The translations under genes were made by a program, and so were the position numbers. Source: Chloroflexota bacterium (GTDB lineage Bacteria > Chloroflexota > Anaerolineae > Anaerolineales > Anaerolineaceae). From it: DNA of 16,898 bases. Positions 1 to 5,350 of the stretch are shown one piece after another; position 1 is the stretch's first letter, and every line of letters begins with the position of its first letter. The notes below the pieces were generated by a model that was not told the DNA's origin, did not search any database, and was given only the letters and a program-made list of their open reading frames with translations. The DNA lies in NCBI GenBank assembly GCA_023406965.1, contig JAEXTI010000384.1, forward strand, positions 1-16,898, written 5' to 3'.

Positions 1-19
1 TTGGGAATGTGGGTTTCAT
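1..19 (-). CDS. Start of a gene running off the left edge
   Basis: Only the first six codons are present on the minus strand, beginning with ATG at 19 and reading MKPTFP. A strong Shine-Dalgarno sequence, GGAGG at 28-24, lies four bases upstream of the ATG, and the start is 21 bases after the stop codon of the PEP-utilising fragment. This arrangement suggests the last visible member of the minus-strand operon. Nothing can be said about the product. Confidence 0.4.
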
Positions 20-40
20 GATACCTCCGTACGACCTTTC

Positions 41-193
41 TTATTCCTTCAAGGATACAAGCCCTTTGCTTCCATCCACCGTTATGATTTGTCCGTTAGG
101 GATGCGGCGCGTCCCCGAGCCAGTTGCCATCACAGCAGGAATGCCGTATTCGCGCGCCACGATGGAGCTGTGCGAGAACGGCCCGCCGTATCG
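41..193 (-). pseudogene. C-terminal fragment of a PEP-utilising enzyme (mobile/swivelling domain)
   Basis: Reading the minus strand from about 193 to the stop at 43-41 gives a peptide with GGPFSHSSIVAREYGIPAV followed by ATGSGTRRIPNGQIITVDG and SKGLVSLKE. This is the phosphohistidine swivelling domain (PEP-utilizers mobile domain) at the end of PEP synthase and pyruvate phosphate dikinase-like proteins. The His of SHSS corresponds to the phospho-accepting His of the TSHxAIVARE signature. No start codon or upstream enzyme domain is present in this frame, because at about 188-195 the sequence changes to a different gene in another frame. It is therefore the 3' relic of a much larger gene, probably non-functional on its own. 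An assembly error is the alternative. Confidence 0.75.
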
Positions 194-414
194 AACTGGC
201 GCATGCGCATTACTGTGAAAAGCCTGTCTTGCTCGCTCATGCCCAGCAAAAAATCGCGGTTGCCGCCCAAGGCATTGTATAGTTCTACGGCGCGCAGATC
301 GTAGATGATAGCATCGGGGCGGGCTGATTCAATGGCCCGGCAGGCCAGCGGAACGAGCAGCGTACGGGCCACACCCTGCAGATCGGGGATTGCCACAGGT
401 GACTCAGTGATCAT
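190..414 (-). pseudogene. Truncated leucine-carboxyl-methyltransferase-like (class I SAM methyltransferase) gene
   Basis: The minus-strand frame starts at ATG 414, which overlaps the stop of the upstream ICMT-like gene by ATGA, and reads MITESPVAIPDLQGVARTLL and then a region with RAIESARPDAIIYDLRAVEL and FTVMRMRQFD. This matches the N-terminal part of the LCM/Tcmp methyltransferase family (G-V-x-x-T-L-L, R-A-x-E-x-x-R-P-D-A, A-V-E-L, R-x-x-x-F-D). The similarity stops at FD (190), just before the glycine-rich SAM-binding motif would be expected. The frame then runs through out-of-frame sequence from the PEP-utilising gene to a stop at 130, giving a 94-residue hybrid product. Without the SAM-binding core it cannot be an active methyltransferase. 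Confidence 0.7.
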
Positions 415-1037
415 CTTTTTTCTCTCCTCGAGTATCGCGGGATCCACTTCGGCACATGTGTACAGTATTCTTGCCACTGCTCGCCAAACTCAGCGGCCAA
501 TGCCATCTCCTCACGTCGGGCGCGTAGGGTGATCAGCGGAGAAAAGCAAGCCAGGATCAAAGTTGTCCAAGTAGCATAAAGCAGCAGGCTGCCGAAACTG
601 GCTAGGATGATCCCGGCATACATCGGGTGGCGCAGAAAGGCAAACGGTCCGCTGGTGATCAACTGGTGATCGGCAAACAATTGCACGCCCAACCCGGTGG
701 AGGCAAAGTAATTCTTGCCCAGGGTCAACCTGGCCCACAGCACCAGCAACATCCCTGGGAAGTACAGCAGCGAGCCAATCGCAAGCATCCAGGTACGAGT
801 AGACGGTGAATCCACCAACGGCAGGGGGTTCCAGCCGAGGAAACATACGCTGAAAAACAACGCCGATGTGATCAGGTAAAACCAACTTGAACGCAGCCAG
901 GCGCCGGTGCGCCCGGTGGTGTGGCCGGCCTTGCGTTGCGCGCCGCGCCAGATGCCATATAGCAGCACTGCCAACGTGGTATAAGCCAGCAGCCCGCCCA
1001 ACCAGCGAACGGGTTGCTCTACCCACTCGAGTTTCAT
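411..1037 (-). CDS. Isoprenylcysteine carboxyl methyltransferase-like integral membrane methyltransferase
   Basis: This 208-residue membrane protein has several hydrophobic segments: near residues 10-30, 50-70, 82-103, and the pair after the motif at about 142-167. The signature SGPFAFLRHPMYAGIILASFG lies at about residues 128-148, and the C-terminus reads LRARREEMALAAEFGEQWQEY. Both are characteristic of the ICMT/PEMT-like family (Pfam ICMT or phospholipid methyltransferase), where the RHPxYxG and E-E...Y segments form the SAM site at the membrane face. The ATG at 1037 overlaps the stop of the dehydrogenase gene (ATGA), and its own stop overlaps the next ATG, so all three genes are translationally coupled. 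The methyl acceptor is not predictable; bacterial members can act on lipids or small molecules. A second member of the family lies at 13179. Confidence 0.85.
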   Translation of the reverse strand: MKLEWVEQPVRWLGGLLAYTTLAVLLYGIWRGAQRKAGHTTGRTGAWLRSSWFYLITSALFFSVCFLGWNPLPLVDSPSTRTWMLAIGSLLYFPGMLLVLWARLTLGKNYFASTGLGVQLFADHQLITSGPFAFLRHPMYAGIILASFGSLLLYATWTTLILACFSPLITLRARREEMALAAEFGEQWQEYCTHVPKWIPRYSRREKR

Positions 1038-1888
1038 GACTCACTCTTTTCCTGGGCATTCTTAGCTCGTCGGATGGCTGCCCCCAAAACCATTTTTACC
1101 GCCACCCAATCCGCCAGGCCCGGGGCGAGCGTTTTTAATAACACGGCCCAGAACCCCGGTCCCATCAGCACCTCGCGCCGGCGTTTGTTCGCTGCCTGCA
1201 GCGTGATCTCAGCACAGCGTTCGGCGCTCATCATCTTGTCCGTGTACATATCCCGCCCGCGCTCGGCCCCACGCGGTGTGCCATCCTTCCTCAATTGCGC
1301 AGCGTGAAATTCCGTCACCACCCACCAGGGGCAAATCAAAGTAACACTGACGCCATGTTGGGTTAGCTCCATTCGCAGCGAGTCGTAAAACCCGTGCATG
1401 CCATACTTGCTAGCACAATATGGGGTGTTGTAGGGAATGGCTGATTTTCCACCCATGCTGGAAATTGCCACAATGCGTCCCCGGCTCTGTTTCAGGTGCG
1501 GCAAGGCGTAGTAGGTGCAGTACACCGCCCCATAGAAGTTCACGTCCATCGTGTGGCGAAACAAGCTGAGGTCGGGAAATTCATCAAACAAAGCGGTGGC
1601 TGCCAATCCTGCATTGTTGATCAGCATATCCAACCGGCCAAACGCGGCTACCGTTGTATCTACCAGCGCTTTGCATTGAGATTCGTTGCTCACATCGGTT
1701 GGCACAACCAGCACTTCAGCGCCCAGGGCACGGCATTCTACGGCTACCTGCTCCAACCGTTCGGCTCGGCGGGCGGCAATAGCCACTTTGGCTCCCTGAC
1801 ATGCTAACTGCAACGCTAGCGCCTTGCCGATTCCGGCGGAGGCGCCAGTAACAATGACTGCTTGATCTCGGAAAATACTCGGTTTCAT
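1034..1888 (-). CDS. Short-chain dehydrogenase/reductase (SDR family)
   Basis: This is a 284-residue classical SDR. The Rossmann motif TGASAGIG is at residues 14-21, NNAG at 91-94, the catalytic Asn at 117, Ser at 144, and Tyr157-x3-Lys161 in YCASK. A hydrophobic C-terminal stretch (about 247-272) suggests membrane association, as in SDRs acting on lipids or long-chain ketones. The start at 1888 was chosen because a perfect AAGGAGG (1899-1893) lies five bases upstream; a longer reading from 1930 has no comparable site. It is the first gene of the minus-strand operon and overlaps the ICMT-like gene by four bases. The substrate is unknown. Coupling with two methyltransferase-family genes suggests modification of a hydrophobic metabolite or lipid, which is inference. 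Confidence 0.92.
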   Translation of the reverse strand: MKPSIFRDQAVIVTGASAGIGKALALQLACQGAKVAIAARRAERLEQVAVECRALGAEVLVVPTDVSNESQCKALVDTTVAAFGRLDMLINNAGLAATALFDEFPDLSLFRHTMDVNFYGAVYCTYYALPHLKQSRGRIVAISSMGGKSAIPYNTPYCASKYGMHGFYDSLRMELTQHGVSVTLICPWWVVTEFHAAQLRKDGTPRGAERGRDMYTDKMMSAERCAEITLQAANKRRREVLMGPGFWAVLLKTLAPGLADWVAVKMVLGAAIRRAKNAQEKSES

Positions 1889-1942
1889 TGAACCTCCTTG
1901 AGCTAAGCCTTTGGTCTGAATGCGCCCCAAGTTCTGGCGCAG

Positions 1943-1974
1943 CTTCTCAGCGGAGAAGGGGAGCCCGTGAGAAG
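1943..1974 (-). other. Alternative small hairpins between the ATPase and dehydrogenase genes
   Basis: In the 128-base gap between the ATPase stop and the dehydrogenase start, CTTCTCA at 1943-1949 can pair with GAGAAG at 1953-1958 (6 bp, 4-base loop) or with TGAGAAG at 1968-1974 (7 bp). The two pairings exclude each other. No T-run follows on either strand, so it is not a clear terminator. It could end the ATPase message or act in the leader of the dehydrogenase operon. Confidence 0.3.
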
Positions 1975-2016
1975 GGAAAACTCCAAATCCGGTTCATCTA
2001 GTCCTACTAACCAAGC

Positions 2017-4524
2017 CTAATCATGCGTATGCAGACGGTTGCTAATCGCCTTGCCAATCTCGACCAGCACCAATAATGTTATGCCAATGCCGATTACCCA
2101 GCCCCACTCTTGCAGCGTGAGAGGCACAATGCCCAACACTTTACGCAAGCCGGGGATCAGGAAGGCAATGGCAATGGTTCCAAAACCGGCCAGAGAGGCC
2201 CAGATCAAGGGTTTATTGGCGCTCAACTTGTTCATCCTGTAAAGCGGCAGGCGCATGCTTCGGTAGGCAAAGATGTACACGATGGAATTGATGGCAAAGC
2301 TGGCAAACACGATGCTCTGCCCTTCAATCGGGTTATTGTGCATCTGGAAGTAATGCCCAAACAACAACAAGGCAAAAATCGAACTAGCAATGCTGATTAC
2401 GCCGATAAGAGAAGCCCCCAGGTGAGTCAGGATAGGAGCTTTCAACGAGCGGGGCTTCTCGTCCATGATACCGGCCTCCTTGGACTCAAAGCTGAGCACG
2501 ATATCTAGCGGCCCATCACAGATGAGGTGGATCCACAAGATCTGCGCCACCGCCAACGGGGCCGGCCAGCGCAACATCATGGCGATAAAGATGGTCAGCA
2601 CCTCGGCAAAAGAATTGGAGAGCACGTAGGCTACCACTTTACGAATGTTGGAGAAGATGACCCGGCCTTCTTCGATCGCCGCGACAATTGTGCGGAAGTT
2701 GTTGTCAAGCAAATTCAGGTCGGCGGTTTCTTTAGCCACATCCGTGGCGCTACCCACTACCACGCCAATGTTTGCACGCTTCAATGCCGGGGCGTCGTTC
2801 ACTCCGTCGCCAATCATCGCGGTGACATCGCCCCTGGACTGAAAAGCTTTGATGATGCGAAACTTGTCTTGTGGGCGGATGCGCGCAAACACGGCGGTGC
2901 GCCCAACGGCTTCCTGGAGTTGCTCATCGCTCATTGCGCCAATCTGCGCACCTTCCAGAGCCGGATCACCCACCTGCATCAGGCCGACACTGCTGGCAAT
3001 GCGCTCGGCAGTGCGGCGGTAATCGCCGGTGATCATCTTGACCTGGATACCGGCCTTTTGAGCCACTTGAACAGCCTCTACCACACCCTCGCGCACGGGA
3101 TCTTCCATGCCCAGCAGGCCCAGCCAGGTGTAGTTGGTGTAATCTTCGAGGCTTCCAGATCGGCGATAAGCCAGACCCAAGAGCCGCAAGCCATCACCGG
3201 CCCACTCATCCACCTGCGCCAGCAGGCGCTCCTGCTCCACGGCGGGCAGGCTACACATCGCTATCACAATCTCCGGGGCTCCTTTCAGGAAGAAATAGCG
3301 CTCCCCCTGGAGAACATTGCCAGTCACAGCGGTGATCATATACTTCGTTTCACTGCTGAACAACTCTTCGCCTATGCGCTCGGCGCTGTCAAACAATTCT
3401 TGAGGCCTCCCAAGCTGCATCTTCTCGGCATGTTCCCACAAAGCAATATCCACAGGACCTTCCAGGTCGTTGCAAAGAACCATGGTTTTCCAGGCCAGTG
3501 TCTGGTCCTGCAAGTCGGAACGAGACACCCGCATGCGCCCTTCGGTGAGCGTGCCAGTCTTGTCTGTACAGATCGTGGTGACAGAGCCGAGGGTTTCCAC
3601 AGCCAACAACCGTTTCACCAGGCCGTTGCGCTTGAGAATCTTGCGCATTCCCAGCACCAGAATAACGGTCACAGCAATCAACAGTCCCTCGGGCACGGCA
3701 GCAATTGCCAGAATGATAGAGGTGCGCAGCATGTCGAAAAACTCGCGGCCCATCAGTAGACCCACAATCAGGATGACTGCTGTAGCGGCCACCACAACAT
3801 ACGTTAGTAGTTTGCTGAAAGCCTTGAGACGCACCTGGAGGGGCGTATCTTCCTCAACATGCTCGTTCAAACTGGCGGCAATTTGGCCTAACTCCGTTTT
3901 TATGCCAGTTTCGGTGATGCGCAAAATTCCCCGCCCGGTTACCACGGTAGTGCCCATGAAAACCCGGTTTTGCGGACCAGATTCAACTGCCCCGCTAACG
4001 GCAAGTTTGTTCACCGGCTCGCTCTCCCCCGTCAAAATGGCTTCGTCCAACGCTACTTTGGTAGCTTCGAGGAGTTCGCCATCGCCGGGCACTTTTTCAC
4101 CGGCGTTTAGAACTACCAGGTCGCCTGGCACCAATTCCCACACCTCCACCTCGGCCCGCTGCCCATCCCGGATCACAGTGGTGGTAGGCTTGAGCAGCCC
4201 CTTCAACGCCACATACGTGCGCTGGGCCTGGTATTCCTGCACAAAGCCCAGGATGACATCAATCACGACAACTGCCATAATAATGGCGAAGTCACCAAAC
4301 TCGCCCAAGGCCAGCGAGATGCCCGCAGCGGCTAAAATAATGAAAACCAGCGGGCTTTTGAGTTGGTTGAGGAGAATGACCCAGGCCGAGACGCCCTTTT
4401 CGGTTGGCAGTCGATTCTCACCAAAGCGGGCGCGGCGCTCCAGGATTTCTTCAGACGAGAGACCGGTAGACAGCATGTTTTTTTGGATGTTGGTTTCATC
4501 CTGAGATAAATTCAGGTTTTCCAT
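2017..4524 (-). CDS. P2-type cation-transporting P-type ATPase
   Basis: This 835-residue P-type ATPase has the actuator motif LTGES, the phosphorylation site DKTGTLT (Asp at residue 321), the nucleotide-domain motif KGAPE, MITGD, and the hinge GDGVNDAPALK. Ten hydrophobic segments fit the P2 topology: four before and around the A domain and six after the P domain. TM4 has PEGL (Ca2+-ATPase-type site) and TM5 has NSFAEVL. TM6 reads IHLICDG, where SERCA has VNLVTDG, so Asn is replaced by His and Thr by Cys. There is no CPC motif or N-terminal metal-binding domain, so it is not P1B. The start at 4524 has a weak AAAGAAG upstream. It follows the ArsR-type regulator by 62 bases, so expression is probably metal-controlled. 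Ca2+ or Mn2+ export is the family default, and Zn/Co is possible given the regulator. Confidence 0.93.
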   Translation of the reverse strand: MENLNLSQDETNIQKNMLSTGLSSEEILERRARFGENRLPTEKGVSAWVILLNQLKSPLVFIILAAAGISLALGEFGDFAIIMAVVVIDVILGFVQEYQAQRTYVALKGLLKPTTTVIRDGQRAEVEVWELVPGDLVVLNAGEKVPGDGELLEATKVALDEAILTGESEPVNKLAVSGAVESGPQNRVFMGTTVVTGRGILRITETGIKTELGQIAASLNEHVEEDTPLQVRLKAFSKLLTYVVVAATAVILIVGLLMGREFFDMLRTSIILAIAAVPEGLLIAVTVILVLGMRKILKRNGLVKRLLAVETLGSVTTICTDKTGTLTEGRMRVSRSDLQDQTLAWKTMVLCNDLEGPVDIALWEHAEKMQLGRPQELFDSAERIGEELFSSETKYMITAVTGNVLQGERYFFLKGAPEIVIAMCSLPAVEQERLLAQVDEWAGDGLRLLGLAYRRSGSLEDYTNYTWLGLLGMEDPVREGVVEAVQVAQKAGIQVKMITGDYRRTAERIASSVGLMQVGDPALEGAQIGAMSDEQLQEAVGRTAVFARIRPQDKFRIIKAFQSRGDVTAMIGDGVNDAPALKRANIGVVVGSATDVAKETADLNLLDNNFRTIVAAIEEGRVIFSNIRKVVAYVLSNSFAEVLTIFIAMMLRWPAPLAVAQILWIHLICDGPLDIVLSFESKEAGIMDEKPRSLKAPILTHLGASLIGVISIASSIFALLLFGHYFQMHNNPIEGQSIVFASFAINSIVYIFAYRSMRLPLYRMNKLSANKPLIWASLAGFGTIAIAFLIPGLRKVLGIVPLTLQEWGWVIGIGITLLVLVEIGKAISNRLHTHD

Positions 4525-4567
4525 AGGTATCTTCTTTGAATTGTGTTTCGTTCGATATAACAAAACT

Positions 4568-4586
4568 ACCCGGATTGTGAACGGGT
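4568..4586 (-). terminator. Weak hairpin between arsR-type gene and ATPase gene
   Basis: On the minus strand ACCCG (4586-4582) pairs with CGGGT (4572-4568) across a nine-base loop and is followed by AGTTTTGTT. It starts right at the stop codon of the regulator gene. The stem is only five base pairs, so it could be a leaky terminator or attenuator that lowers ATPase expression relative to the regulator, or it could be chance. Confidence 0.3.
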
Positions 4587-4886
4587 TTATTTTTCCTGGA
4601 TATGCCTAACACCCTGTTGGAACAGGGCAACGATGTGCGGATCGACGACGCTGTAATAAACCTCCTTGCCATCCCGGCGCGCCTGGACAATACGCGTCTG
4701 GCGCAGCCCTCGCAGGTGGTGTGAGACGACCGACTCGGTAAGGCCAAGCGTTTCGGCAATAGCAGAGGTATTCGATTCCTGCTCAATAATGGCGGAAAGG
4801 ATGCGTACCCTACTAGTATCGCTGAAAGAGCGAAAAAGTTCGGCGACATGCGCCGCGGTGTGCTCGTTAAGGATATTTGATTTCAT
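4587..4886 (-). CDS. ArsR/SmtB-family metal-sensing repressor with alpha5 site
   Basis: This is a 99-residue winged-helix regulator. The helix-turn-helix covers TSAIAETLGLTESVVSHHLRGL (about residues 40-61) and the wing is ARRDGKEVYYSV (69-80). The last helix carries Asp82, His84, His95 and Glu98. The spacing D-x-H-x10-H-x2-E is exactly that of the alpha5 metal site of SmtB (Asp104, His106, His117, Glu120) and of CzrA, which sense Zn(II) and Co(II). There are no cysteines, so the alpha3 (CxC) and alpha3N sites are absent. ATG 4886 was chosen because it follows AGAGGG at 4897-4892; an upstream ATG at 4931 lies on the likely promoter. It is the first gene of a two-gene operon with the ATPase and probably represses both until metal binds. 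The sensing metal is inferred from the residues only. Confidence 0.92.
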   Translation of the reverse strand: MKSNILNEHTAAHVAELFRSFSDTSRVRILSAIIEQESNTSAIAETLGLTESVVSHHLRGLRQTRIVQARRDGKEVYYSVVDPHIVALFQQGVRHIQEK

Positions 4887-4902
4887 AAGCCCTCTTTCGT
4901 TT

Positions 4903-4931
4903 ATACAATTGAACAATCGTTTAATCGTCAA
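4903..4931 (-). promoter_or_regulatory. Promoter of the arsR-ATPase operon with operator in the spacer
   Basis: On the minus strand TTGACG (4931-4926) is followed after 17 bases by TTGTAT (4908-4903), a good -35 with a poorer -10. The spacer at 4909-4924 reads TTGAAC AATC GTTTAA on the plus strand, an inverted repeat matching at five of six positions. It resembles the TGAACA-type half-sites bound by SmtB/ArsR repressors. A wider pair, ATACAAT (4903-4909) and ATTGTAT (4936-4942), encloses the whole region. Placing the operator between -35 and -10 would give simple repression. The assignment is by eye. Confidence 0.55.
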
Positions 4932-4978
4932 ATTGATTGTATCACAATTATTGGGAAACGAATCAATAATTTATGGGG

Positions 4979-5294
4979 ACTCAAGGAATACGCGGGGACT
5001 CTCGATTTATCTGACAGTGAACCGCAGCGGGTTACAAATTTTTTCAGAGGCGTTCCATTGCAGACCAATGTCATTGGCGATACAATTAACAAGGTGTATG
5101 CCAAAATGTGCTTCACCCCACACCAAAGGCAACGCAGCCTTGCTATGCGCAATTATGGTGGCAGCCGAAGGGCTGGGTGTTCGGCACGAACTGGAAAAAC
5201 ATCTGTAATTTTCTCTCAAATAGCAAATTTCAAAAACCGGTCCGTTCCACCTGAACTCGATGAAGTGCTGGCAGCATTGCTTCACCCTCCATAA
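4979..5294 (+). pseudogene. Decayed C-terminal fragment of a DUF1932-type NAD-dependent dehydrogenase
   Basis: The 400-base gap before the GH38 gene is not empty. Read in three pieces, the plus strand gives GTLDLSDSEPQRVTNFFRG, then VPLQTNVIGDTINKVYAKMC (frame of 5058, to about 5112), then TKGNAALLCAIMVAAEGLGV with RHELEKHL (frame of 4666, about 5116-5208), then QIANFKNRSVPPELDEVLAA (back in the first frame, to the stop at 5294). This follows the order of the C-terminal half of phosphogluconate-dehydrogenase-like DUF1932 proteins: LxLSG..A..V..LF.G.P, VIGD, KM.xA..TKG.AALL, GVE..L, then EIA..F...LPP. At least two frameshifts and an internal deletion are needed, and no N-terminal Rossmann part is present. 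The family name rests on remembered motif order, so it is tentative. Confidence 0.45.
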
Positions 5295-5350
5295 ACATGC
5301 CGCATCCCCAAATCCTTCGATAGCCTTTTTGAATAGAAGAAGGAGCACAT

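Noticed and set aside
188..195. Programmed frameshift joining the LCM-like and PEP-utilising frames
   Set aside because: No slippery heptamer or downstream structure is visible, and the two halves belong to unrelated protein families, so gene breakage or misassembly is more likely.
511..1059. 182-codon minus-strand frame over the ICMT-like gene
   Set aside because: It overlaps the ICMT-like gene in another frame; the ICMT motifs and ATGA coupling support the other frame.
2527..3759. 410-codon open frame on the plus strand
   Set aside because: It is antisense to the P-type ATPase, whose motifs are all intact; the translation is His/Gln-rich without recognisable motifs and has no ribosome binding site.
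3470..4504. 344-codon open frame on the plus strand
   Set aside because: Also antisense to the ATPase, with a Ser/Thr/Arg-rich composition typical of a shadow frame.
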